Origin: a bacterium
GTDB taxonomy: Bacteria > Planctomycetota > UBA1135 > UBA2386
Direction: 5' to 3'
NCBI GenBank assembly: GCA_024743115.1
Contig: JANSXC010000001.1
Location: 243,628 to 307,627 of the forward strand
DNA length: 64,000 nt
In this document: positions 7,829-16,173 of the stretch, one piece after another
How positions within the stretch are numbered: the first letter of the stretch is position 1
How the letters are laid out: each line of letters opens with the position of its first letter
Translations under genes and position numbers: made by a program
The notes under the pieces: model-generated
Databases searched by the model: none
Told to the model about the DNA's origin: nothing
What the model saw: the letters and a program-made list of their open reading frames with translations, nothing else

Positions 7829-9571
7829 CTACCGCTTGCGAAGCAGGCTCTCGATCCTCGCGACCATCTGGCGTTGACCGTGCGCGTTTCTGTTCTTCGG
7901 GTCGATCTCGAGAGCTCGGGTGTAGCTCGCCAGCGACTCTCGGTGACGTCCCAATGCGAACTGCGCTTCGCCGAGACTGTCCCAGGCGTTGGGAGAGTTC
8001 GGATAGCGTTCGGCGACCATCGTGAACGCGATTATGGCCTGGTTCGCCCGTTTGCTTCGGAGCAGGTCGTAGCCCAACCTGTTCATCTCGAGTTCGCGGA
8101 GCGGCTGCCAGTAGGGGGTGTCCGCAAAGGTAGTCTTGCGATCCTCGTAGACGGATCGGGCGCGTTCGATGCCGACCTCACGGGCCAACGTCAGGATCGA
8201 GCGGTGCTCTTTCATGGCGAAGATCGCCGCCATCGCCGGATCGAGCCCCCCAAAGTAGTCGGTCGAGGAGAACTCGGCCGGAATCTCGATGGGCAGGTGG
8301 GAGCTCCGATCATCCCACGTCGATAGCTGCCAGTAGCGCGTTGACACCCACAGCTGCATTCGACTGTTGGGCAATTCGATCGCCGTGTTGTCGCCGAAGA
8401 AGTTGAGTGGGGCGCCGGCCGGTTCACCGGCGAGGATGACGTGAGTGTGTTGGCTGAGCTCGCCCAGGAGCACGACGGCGGCGCTGAAGGACCTTCGGCC
8501 GACCAGCGCAAAGAGTCGACCGGAACGGTTGATGGAACGATCACGCTTGATCAGCTCGTGGACGAACGGGAGGAGAATGTCGCCGTTGCCGCCGGTGTTG
8601 AATCGCAGGTCCAGGATGAACTTGCCGACGTTGTTCTCGTCGATGAACCGGAACATCTCCTTGTAGGTGTTCTCGAACGTCTCCCCGGCAGCGGATCGCC
8701 TGCGCGTCACGGTGTTGATCTGCATGACGACAGTGTCGTGCTCCGGTAGGTGTTGGTGCCAATACGCCGAATGCCCTCGCGCATGGACGGGCAGGTCCGA
8801 GTTCTCCTCGGGCGTTCTCGAGTAGAAGTCCTGTCGACGGCGTAGCGCCGCGAAGGCCGTGACACCTCGGCCCGGTGGTGGCCACTCGGTCTCGCGGCGG
8901 GCTTGGAGGTAGTCGAAGCGTCCTCGCGTGCTCTGGGGAGCTACGGTGCGAATCACGACTTCACGCGGCTCGCCCGAGCCATCGTCGATCACGAGGGGTA
9001 GTTCGGCGACGGAATCGATAATCCCTAGGCCTGCGAGGACATCCGCGGAAGAGAGGTGGCTCGCGCCTTCGAAATGGCCCCACGCGTTGTCGGAACTCAC
9101 CACAGTGGCCAGGAGGTCGAGCGCCTTCGTGGCGTCGTACTTGCCAATGCGAAGAACCTCGACGCCGATCAGGTCCTTTGCGTCGGGCAGGGCGCAGGTG
9201 ATGAAGAGTCCGTCGCTGAAGCGAAAGAACCGGAGAGGCACGAAGTGACGGAAACTGGGTAGCTGATGCGGGCGCAGGTAGGTGTGGCCGTCTCGAATCG
9301 AGGCGACCAAGGCCATCATCCGGATGGCAGCTTCCCGTTCATTGAGCCCGGGCAGGTCGTCGTGCAGCTTGCTTGCGAGCTCGTCGAACGCCTCGGCGGG
9401 GATGCGACGCGCATGGTCGGGGTGAGTCGTTTTGATCTGATTGACGACGAACGCGAGGTCGTCGCGCCACTGCTCTGTCGTTTGTGGTCGTGCGTCCTGC
9501 GGCGCGGCGGCAAGCGAGAGCGTCAGCGCGAAGGGGGCAAGGGGGGCGAGCGCAGTTGCTGATTTGATCAT
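7829..9571 (-). CDS. Exported S41-type (tail-specific protease-like) peptidase with C-terminal TPRs
   Basis: A 580-residue protein with a signal peptide (about 1-23, ending AAAPQ). An N-terminal helical region (residues 30-110, ending IRDGHTYLRP) resembles the tricorn/S41 N-terminal domain. The S41 core includes GKFILDLRFNTGGNGD and then GRRSFSAAVVLLGEL, where the Ser of SFSAA fits the catalytic nucleophile, followed by VILAGEPAGAPLNFFGDN. The last 100 residues hold at least two TPR-like helix pairs (AWDSLGEAQFALGRHRESLASYTRALEIDPKN in outline). Such proteins act in the periplasm. Divergent from the gene at 9845. The substrate is unknown. Confidence 0.82.
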   Translation of the reverse strand: MIKSATALAPLAPFALTLSLAAAPQDARPQTTEQWRDDLAFVVNQIKTTHPDHARRIPAEAFDELASKLHDDLPGLNEREAAIRMMALVASIRDGHTYLRPHQLPSFRHFVPLRFFRFSDGLFITCALPDAKDLIGVEVLRIGKYDATKALDLLATVVSSDNAWGHFEGASHLSSADVLAGLGIIDSVAELPLVIDDGSGEPREVVIRTVAPQSTRGRFDYLQARRETEWPPPGRGVTAFAALRRRQDFYSRTPEENSDLPVHARGHSAYWHQHLPEHDTVVMQINTVTRRRSAAGETFENTYKEMFRFIDENNVGKFILDLRFNTGGNGDILLPFVHELIKRDRSINRSGRLFALVGRRSFSAAVVLLGELSQHTHVILAGEPAGAPLNFFGDNTAIELPNSRMQLWVSTRYWQLSTWDDRSSHLPIEIPAEFSSTDYFGGLDPAMAAIFAMKEHRSILTLAREVGIERARSVYEDRKTTFADTPYWQPLRELEMNRLGYDLLRSKRANQAIIAFTMVAERYPNSPNAWDSLGEAQFALGRHRESLASYTRALEIDPKNRNAHGQRQMVARIESLLRKR

Positions 9572-9844
9572 GTGTTTGGCGAGCCGTGGCGGTCCGTCTG
9601 GGGTGAAAGGGATCTCACCTGGGCTACGCCGTACCTGTCGCGAGCGTTACTCAGCCCGCCATGTTTCAATGACCGAAGAATCGAGAGTGATTGGTCCGGC
9701 GATCGGGTGGGGGGCGATCTTGTTCGATAGAGCCTCGGGCAATTGGCCATGGTGTCGCCCCTCGCGCATTGCGCGCCGGAAATCGCCTCGGGAAAACTCA
9801 GCTCAGCCGTAACGAATGGGCCGCCCGGTGCGTATGCCCTGGCG

Positions 9845-10861
9845 ATGACCCTCTCCAGCTGGTGCGTGACTCTCCTCGTAGGCGCGTCTCTTTGTGGTCA
9901 AGCCCCAGAGCCGCGGATGTTGCCTGCGACGACAGAGTTCGTTGTCCATCTCGATGTTCCGAGATGCATCGCGGCACTAGGCAACGAGTTGATCGACAGC
10001 CGAGTTCGAGCGCATGGCAAGGAGGCGTTCATGACCGTGCTGGGGCGGGTCAAGGAGAAGTGGGGATTCGACTGCTATCGAGACCTGCTGGGCATCACCG
10101 TGTTCGGAGGCCTGCCTGTGAACGATGACGAGTCGGGCTCGGTGATGATCTGGGCGAACGATCGCGTTCACCCGATGGTCCGCGACCTGACGCGGGCTGG
10201 CGCGATCCGACGAGAGGATCACCATGGACTCGAGTTCGGGCATCTGCGCGCCGACATCATTGGTCAGCAGCTGGATCTCGAGGAGAAACTGCGACGCAAC
10301 GGCGAGGCCTGGATCTACTCCCACCGAGTTGGCGAGTGGCAAGCGTTCTTGTTCGGCGCCGACGCAGAGAACATCGCTCCGGCGGCGCGGGTGCTTGGTG
10401 GTGTCGACCCTTCGCTGGCTTCCGCCGGCGCCAGCGGTCTTCGCGTCGACCTGCCGGCGGGTGCGATTTGCTACTTGGAAGTGAAGGGCCCGCTCGCAAG
10501 CCTGATCGAACCGGGCCCGGCATCCGAGATAGCCAGGCGCGCGCAACGCCTGACTGCATGGCTCGCTGCCCATGATGGGATTCTCGAAGCGCGCGCGAAC
10601 ATTGCGCTGGCAACCTCGAAGGAGGCGGAAGACGTCGCGGCAATCGTCGAGGGACTACGTCGTTTGGTCGCGCTACGAAAGGAGGCTGCCGGTAGACCAC
10701 CCGCGTTCGTCAGACGACTTCTCGGCGAGCTCCGCTGCCGGGCCGTGGGCTGCCAGGTCGAGCTCAGGGTCTCGGCGCCGATCCGCACCGTGCAGCGCGA
10801 ATTGCTGGCCGTGTCAGAACGGTCCCAAGGTCGACAGCCGCGGAAGACGGTCGTTCGCTGA
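9845..10861 (+). CDS. Exported protein of unknown function, upstream of an ECF sigma gene
   Basis: A 338-residue protein. The ATG at 9845 gives a signal peptide (MTLSSWCVTLLVGASLCGQ); the frame is open 102 bp further up but that would bury the signal. After it come TTEFVVHLDVPRC and a mixed alpha/beta sequence with GLPVNDDESGSVMIWAND and helical regions near the end (VAAIVEGLRRLVALRKEA). I do not recognise a named domain. Its architecture recalls planctomycete exported proteins that sit beside sigma genes. The stop is 6 bp before the start of the ECF sigma gene, so the two are probably co-transcribed, and this protein may report on an envelope condition. Confidence 0.7.
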   Translation: MTLSSWCVTLLVGASLCGQAPEPRMLPATTEFVVHLDVPRCIAALGNELIDSRVRAHGKEAFMTVLGRVKEKWGFDCYRDLLGITVFGGLPVNDDESGSVMIWANDRVHPMVRDLTRAGAIRREDHHGLEFGHLRADIIGQQLDLEEKLRRNGEAWIYSHRVGEWQAFLFGADAENIAPAARVLGGVDPSLASAGASGLRVDLPAGAICYLEVKGPLASLIEPGPASEIARRAQRLTAWLAAHDGILEARANIALATSKEAEDVAAIVEGLRRLVALRKEAAGRPPAFVRRLLGELRCRAVGCQVELRVSAPIRTVQRELLAVSERSQGRQPRKTVVR

Positions 10862-10867
10862 GTACCC

Positions 10868-11449
10868 ATGGCATCCGCAAAAGACCGTCACGAGGCCCGG
10901 CTCGTCTCGGCTGCTCGGGATGGATCGGAGTCCGCCTATGCAGCTCTGGTCGAGATGCATCAGCGAGCGCTCTTCCGCTTCTTGCTCGTCCGTTCCGCCT
11001 GCAGGGAGGATGCGGAGGACTTGCTGCAGGATGCATTCCTGCGTGGTTGGAGCAACCTGCATCTGTACGACACGACCAGGTCCTTCTCGGCGTGGCTCTA
11101 CACGATCGCCGCGAGATTGGCGGTGAGTTTGGGGCGGCGTCGCCGACTGGGTGCCGAGAGCGCGCAGGATCTGGCCGCAGTGCGTGCCGACTCGTGCCCC
11201 GTTGAGGTCGCGCAACAACGGGAGGGTTCCGAGAACATATGGGATCTTGCCACCTCCGTGCTGCCCGCCGACCAGCGGACAGCGCTTTGGCTGGCATATG
11301 CTGAGGGTCGTTCGGCGCGTGAGATCGGCGAGATCCTTGGTAAGCGTGAGACGGCGGTGCGGGTTCTGCTCTTTCGAGCGCGCCGTGTCCTCGCCGGGCA
11401 CATCCAATGCGGTGACAAAGCAGTTAGCAGTTCGTGTTGCCATGAGTGA
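10868..11449 (+). CDS. ECF-type RNA polymerase sigma factor
   Basis: A 193-residue protein of usual ECF length. Region 2 covers about residues 22-95: YAALVEMHQRALFRFLL, then EDAEDLLQDAFLRGW, and the promoter-melting part FSAWLYTIAARLAVS. Region 4 covers about 130-180: LPADQRTALWLAYAEGRS followed by the recognition helix region GEILGKRETAVRVLLFRARRVL. It directs RNA polymerase to a small regulon. It follows the exported-protein gene by 6 bp and overlaps the next gene by 8 bp, which argues for one transcript and coupled translation. Confidence 0.93.
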   Translation: MASAKDRHEARLVSAARDGSESAYAALVEMHQRALFRFLLVRSACREDAEDLLQDAFLRGWSNLHLYDTTRSFSAWLYTIAARLAVSLGRRRRLGAESAQDLAAVRADSCPVEVAQQREGSENIWDLATSVLPADQRTALWLAYAEGRSAREIGEILGKRETAVRVLLFRARRVLAGHIQCGDKAVSSSCCHE

Positions 11450-11843
11450 CCACTTCGAAGACACGTTGCCGCCCGACTCCGAAGCCTGCCATGGCCGCGA
11501 AGCGTGGGATCCTGCGCTCGAGGCTCGCCTCAGGCGGGATGCTTTGAGTTGGGGGGGCGCGCCCCCTCCGGCGGTGGCGACTCGGTTTCGTGACAAGGCG
11601 ACGAGGAGGCGGTTACCCAAGCGCAACCGCCTGCTCGCCGCAGCCGCTCTGCTAGTGGTCGGGGCAGGCGTGGCGCTTGGGGTGCGCGCGATCTTCGTGA
11701 GCCCGAGCGAGCCAGTAGACGCTCAACCCCTGCGGCGTGAACTCAACGCCGTGGCCGCCGATGCGACCGCTATCGCGGCTGGGGTGTTTGCGCCGCTGAC
11801 GCGTGGGGTTGCCGGACTCTTCGGGGATGAGGGCGAGAAGTAG
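11442..11843 (+). CDS. Small single-span membrane protein, possible anti-sigma partner
   Basis: A 133-residue protein; its ATG (11442) overlaps the end of the ECF sigma gene by 8 bp. The N-terminal 70 residues are polar and charged. One membrane span follows at about 66-90 (LLAAAALLVVGAGVALGVRAIFV), then a short outer part rich in Ala. Topology and position are those of an anti-sigma factor, but the zinc anti-sigma motif (HxxxCxxC) is absent, so the assignment rests on context only. It could equally be a membrane adaptor. The gene after it, the WD40 kinase, converges from the other strand with 99 bp between. Confidence 0.72.
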   Translation: MSDHFEDTLPPDSEACHGREAWDPALEARLRRDALSWGGAPPPAVATRFRDKATRRRLPKRNRLLAAAALLVVGAGVALGVRAIFVSPSEPVDAQPLRRELNAVAADATAIAAGVFAPLTRGVAGLFGDEGEK

Positions 11844-11942
11844 CCGCCTTGACGCGGAAGGTGCTCGCGGCAGGCGACGATCAGGACTCGATCACGAGGA
11901 TGCCGACGCGGAGTCGCCAACCCGAGCAGGTCGCCGGGTACG

Positions 11943-14900
11943 TCATCGCCCGAGCTCGGCGTCATGCGGAGCCGTCCAGACGTACACGTAGCACGGTGCC
12001 CGCCAGCGGTGTGCCAGCGCGACGATGCGGGTGCCACCGGCGACGAAGTGGACGCCCTCGACGTTGTATGGCATGCCGCCGAGCACGAGCAGCTGGTCGG
12101 CGGTGTCGGGGTCCCAGAGCCGCACCTTGTTGTCATGGCCGCCGGTGACGACACGGCGTGTGTCGGGCGATATCGCGGCGCTACTGTGCAGGGTCGTCAC
12201 GTCCAGTGGTGGGAACTCGAGCCGGTCGAAGCGCAGCGTACGACCAGCTCCGAGGACCATCAGATCGTCGCGGCACGCGATCGCACCCGTCGAACCCGGG
12301 GTCTCGAAAGGAGTGTGCGACGACGTGATCGAACCATCGGCTGCGTTGAGCGAATGCAGAACACCGGTCCGGTCGGCCAGGAGCGGCGTTTTCGACCGTG
12401 GGTTCCAGACGATGCGGTCGGCGTGGACCTCGAGTTCGTGTTCGTGCAGCAGGGACAGATCGGAGAGGCGCCAGACCAGCAGACTCTTGCCGTGACAGCC
12501 GAACAGGCGGTCGGTCTCGGCGATCGCGATCAGCCTCTGGACATGGCGCCCATTGGTCGGGCCCTCACGGGCGGTGGAGCGATCGGCGATGCGCAGGGCG
12601 CGAACGGTGCGGCCGACTACGTAGACGTGTTCGCCATGCAGTGCGCAACCCGTCCACGGCGTGCCCGTTGCGAGCTGTAGCTCGGGTTCGAGGGTGTGCG
12701 CGTTCCAGACCGCGACGTGGCCATCGAACGAGGCCGTAGCGAAGCGGGAGCCGTCGCTGCTTGCTGCCAAGACGCGCGCATCACGGCCGGCATCGAGCAC
12801 CCTGCAGCTTCGCGGTGGCTCGATCGACCATATGCGAAGCGTCCCGTCGCGTGCGGCGGTCGCGATGTGCTGTTGGTCCGGGCTCATGGCGAGACTCTGT
12901 ATGCCACTGCGGTGTCCGCTGTAGCGGCCGGCCATCTCGAACGTGTCCGTGTGCCAGGCTGCCAGGCGGCTATCGCTCCAGCCACCGGCAGCCAGGAGCA
13001 GGTTGCTCTTCTCGGAGAGTGCGAGCCGGCGGACACGAACCCCGACCGTGAGTCTTGCACGAGGCTTGGAAGTCTGGAGATCCCAGGCGCGCACGGTCGT
13101 GTCGATCGACGCCGTGTAGATGCGGTTGCCTGGCGCGTCGAGCAATAGGTGATCTATGGCGTCGGTGTGGCCCTGCATGACGGCCAGCGTGGCGCCCGTC
13201 AGGAGTTCGATTCGGCGCACTTCACCGCGTTCGAATCCGAGCAAGAGTTCGTCGTTGCCGCAGAACGCGATCGCGGAAACGTTGTCATCGAATCGATGGC
13301 GCAGTTTGCGCGGAATGGCTGCGGCGAGCGGACTCGCAGCCTCGCGGTGCGGGTCGTTTGGTCGGAACTGTGAGCGGATCGGCACGATATCGAGCCAGCC
13401 GCCGAGTCCACCGATGGCGGCGAGCGTGCGGTCGTCGGACCACGCGAGTGCGTACGGTTCCGCCGGAACCGTGTGCACCGTTTTCAGTCGCCTTCCCGAT
13501 CGCACGTTCCACATGCTGAGTTCCCGCTGCCCAGCCACCAGCGCGGCGCCGTGTTCGGGGGCGAAGGCAACCCGGCGAAATACGTCTTGCCAGCCCTCGA
13601 AAGTGTATTCGGGTTCGCCGGTGTCGAGGTTCCAGCAGGTGATGTCGCCAGTCCGCGGGAAGGCCAGCACGTGCGCCTCGTCGAGCCAGAGCACGTCGAA
13701 GTAGGTGGTGTCGACGGTCAGTGTTGCCTTGCTTCGTTCGATGCGCGAGGCGAGGTGACGCCAGCCCCAGTGGCGACGATCGGGCGGGACGCTTGCGAGG
13801 TAGTCGCGTGTGGTTTCGGCATCACCACTCTCGAGCGCGAGCTGAGCAACTGCCATGCGTGCGGCGGCACCGCGAGTCTCGGCGAGGCTTCGACCGCGCT
13901 CCGCTTCGGCGCGCGCACTCTCAACCACGCCGAGTCCCCAGGTGAGCGCGGACATGGTCGCGATCAGCGCGGTCGCGACCATCGCGGCGAGGGCGACGCC
14001 AAACCGGTGGCGCTGTACGAACTTGCGAATGACGTAACTGGCAACGTTCTGGCGCGCGAGTACTGGCTTGCAGTCGAGGTGACGTTCGACGTCCTCGGCC
14101 AGTGCTGCGACCGACGGATAGCGGTCGTCGCGCTTCGCTGCGACAGCCTTCAGCACGATCCAGTCGAGATCTTCGCGCAGGCGTTCGAGCAACGTGCGGT
14201 CGTGCCGGCCGACGAGAGTGCTGGGCCGGCGTGGTTGCTCCTCGGCGAGTGTTCGGGCCATCGCGGCGAAACTCGATTGGCGGAGTTTGTCGCGCGGTAG
14301 CGGTTGCTCGCCAGTCAGTAGTTCGCATAGCAAGACGCCGAGCGAATACACATCGGTGCGGGTGTCGATCCACTCGCCGGCCGCCTGTTCGGGGCTCATG
14401 TAGCCGGGCGTCCCGACGTGGGCTCCCGCCAGTGTCGGCTCAATCGCATGGCCGGCATCGCTCACCGGCTGTCCGGCGAGCATCTTGGCGATCCCGAAGT
14501 CGATTACCTTTGGTACTGGCTGGCCGTCCTGATCGTGCACGAGCACGTTGGAAGGCTTCACGTCGCGATGCACGACCTCGCGTTGGTGGGCGTGACGGAT
14601 CGCATCGCACACACTCAGAAAGAGCGTCAGGCGTAGTCCGAGGCTTGCTCTGGCCTGGTCGGCCCACGTTGTGATCGGCTTGCCGTCGACGAACTCCATC
14701 GCGAGGTAGTGCTGCTGCTCGTCGGTGACTCCTGCGTCGTAGATCTGGGCGATGTTCGGGTGCTGCAGGCGCGCCAGTAGTTGGCGCTCGGCTTCGAAGC
14801 GCCGCCTGGACCGTTCGTCCGCGTGGCCTTGGCGCAGCACTTTGAGCGCGATCTGACGTCGTACTGGCGCGTGTTGGTGAGCGAGGTAGACGGTGCCGAA

Positions 14901-15239
14901 GCCGCCCTCGCCGAGCACTCGCAGGATTTCGAACGGACCTACGTACTGGCCCTCGGAAGTGACATCCTCGAGGTTGGTGCGCAGGTGGCCGAGTGCGTCG
15001 GCGCTGAGCGCGAGGGCCTGCCGCGCGTTTCGCAGCGCGGTTGCGTGTTCTGGATGGCTGGCCAGCAGGGTTTCGAAGCGCGCGTCACGCTGATCCGCCG
15101 ACGTGTCGAAGTAGAGGTCGTAGAGTGCGGTCTCCAGATCCTCGGGTAGCTCGTCTGCTGCGTCGGCGAGGCCATCGTCGCCGGCGATCGGGGCCTTCGA
15201 AGGGGTCGGCTGCGGAGGGTTTTCGTCGCGGCGAGTCAT
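11943..15239 (-). CDS. Transmembrane Ser/Thr protein kinase with C-terminal WD40 repeats
   Basis: A 1098-residue protein. After a 100-residue acidic N-terminal region the kinase domain has every key motif: glycine loop LGEGGFGTVYLA (110-120), Lys133 in IALKVLRQG, HRDVKPSNVLV (224-226 for HRD), DFG at 247-249, and the activation-segment end GTPGYMSPEQ. A membrane span lies at about 413-439. The remaining 600 residues form WD40-like repeats, for example DNKVRLWDPDTADQLLVLGG near the end and RDGTLRIWSIEPP earlier. Such kinases of the PknB type are very numerous in planctomycetes. An ECF sigma gene is divergent 155 bp away, which is the typical pairing for kinases thought to control sigma activity by phosphorylation. 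The ligand is unknown. Confidence 0.93.
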   Translation of the reverse strand: MTRRDENPPQPTPSKAPIAGDDGLADAADELPEDLETALYDLYFDTSADQRDARFETLLASHPEHATALRNARQALALSADALGHLRTNLEDVTSEGQYVGPFEILRVLGEGGFGTVYLAHQHAPVRRQIALKVLRQGHADERSRRRFEAERQLLARLQHPNIAQIYDAGVTDEQQHYLAMEFVDGKPITTWADQARASLGLRLTLFLSVCDAIRHAHQREVVHRDVKPSNVLVHDQDGQPVPKVIDFGIAKMLAGQPVSDAGHAIEPTLAGAHVGTPGYMSPEQAAGEWIDTRTDVYSLGVLLCELLTGEQPLPRDKLRQSSFAAMARTLAEEQPRRPSTLVGRHDRTLLERLREDLDWIVLKAVAAKRDDRYPSVAALAEDVERHLDCKPVLARQNVASYVIRKFVQRHRFGVALAAMVATALIATMSALTWGLGVVESARAEAERGRSLAETRGAAARMAVAQLALESGDAETTRDYLASVPPDRRHWGWRHLASRIERSKATLTVDTTYFDVLWLDEAHVLAFPRTGDITCWNLDTGEPEYTFEGWQDVFRRVAFAPEHGAALVAGQRELSMWNVRSGRRLKTVHTVPAEPYALAWSDDRTLAAIGGLGGWLDIVPIRSQFRPNDPHREAASPLAAAIPRKLRHRFDDNVSAIAFCGNDELLLGFERGEVRRIELLTGATLAVMQGHTDAIDHLLLDAPGNRIYTASIDTTVRAWDLQTSKPRARLTVGVRVRRLALSEKSNLLLAAGGWSDSRLAAWHTDTFEMAGRYSGHRSGIQSLAMSPDQQHIATAARDGTLRIWSIEPPRSCRVLDAGRDARVLAASSDGSRFATASFDGHVAVWNAHTLEPELQLATGTPWTGCALHGEHVYVVGRTVRALRIADRSTAREGPTNGRHVQRLIAIAETDRLFGCHGKSLLVWRLSDLSLLHEHELEVHADRIVWNPRSKTPLLADRTGVLHSLNAADGSITSSHTPFETPGSTGAIACRDDLMVLGAGRTLRFDRLEFPPLDVTTLHSSAAISPDTRRVVTGGHDNKVRLWDPDTADQLLVLGGMPYNVEGVHFVAGGTRIVALAHRWRAPCYVYVWTAPHDAELGR

Positions 15240-15394
15240 GCGGGCGTTCGTCGTGTTCTCGCCGATACCAGGGCGCGACGACCCGCTGAGCGGCTCGACA
15301 AGACTAACGCCGGTCTGCCTCCGATGCAGGCCATCGCACTGGGCCGCGCTGTTTAGGGGCAGGTAGTCGGTCGTCGAGATACCATCAGCGCCCC

Positions 15395-15979
15395 ATGTCC
15401 GGCGACTCTCTCGATCCGCTGATCACACGCCTCGAAGCGAACGACGAAGGTGCGCTCGATGCGATTGTCGCCAGGTGTCTACCGCGGCTGCATGCATACG
15501 TGCGCCTGCACATGACAGGATCGTTGCGCGCGCACGAAGCCTCTGTCGACGTCGTGCAGTCAATCTGTCGCGAAGTGCTCGAGGCGCGCGAATCGTTCGT
15601 CTACCAGGGCGAGGGTCAGATGATCAGTTGGTTGCTGACCACGGCGATGAATAAGATGCGTGAGCGCGCCCGCTACCTCGGCCGCGACAAACGAGCCGCC
15701 GCGCGCGAAACTCCTCAGGATCAGGTTGCGCCCGAGCTCTACGCGTCCCTGCTGACGCCGAGTCGGGTCGCTGTGCGTCACGAAGAGGTCGAGCAACTCG
15801 AGAATGCGATCGGCCGACTGACGCCGGATCACCGCGAGGTAGTCATTCTGGCGCGAATCGTGGGGCTGCCGCACAAGGAGATCGCGAAACGCATGAATCG
15901 GACCGAGCCGTCGGTGCGTCACCTGCTTGGCCGTGCGATGAGGCGTCTGGCGGCGCTGCTTGGATCGGCGAAGGAGTGA
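15395..15979 (+). CDS. ECF-type sigma factor paired with a Ser/Thr kinase
   Basis: A 194-residue sigma factor. Region 2: ALDAIVARCLPRLHAYVRL, then VVQSICREVLEARESF and MISWLLTTAMNKMRERARYL. Region 4: LTPDHREVVILARIVGLPHKEIAKRMNRTEPSVRHLLGRAMRRL in outline. The DDVxQE-type motif is replaced by VDVVQSICREV, a variant common in planctomycete groups linked with kinases. It is divergent from the WD40 kinase gene with 155 bp between, which must hold both promoters. No anti-sigma gene is adjacent, so kinase phosphorylation is the likely control (inference from context). Confidence 0.9.
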   Translation: MSGDSLDPLITRLEANDEGALDAIVARCLPRLHAYVRLHMTGSLRAHEASVDVVQSICREVLEARESFVYQGEGQMISWLLTTAMNKMRERARYLGRDKRAAARETPQDQVAPELYASLLTPSRVAVRHEEVEQLENAIGRLTPDHREVVILARIVGLPHKEIAKRMNRTEPSVRHLLGRAMRRLAALLGSAKE

Positions 15980-16173
15980 GGCCCACCGGCGGACTGCTCG
16001 CGCGCGTGAGCAGGTTCGTATCGGCGTGGAGTCTCGTCCGGTCGTCGCCGGCTGCGAGTCTTGCGGGCCACGGGATTCGGGGGCGTGAGGTGCGAAAGAT
16101 TTCGGGAATTCACGCGACCGGTTGACGCCCGCGTCATTTCCAAGAGTCCGGCCATTGGCCCGAAAGCACACTC

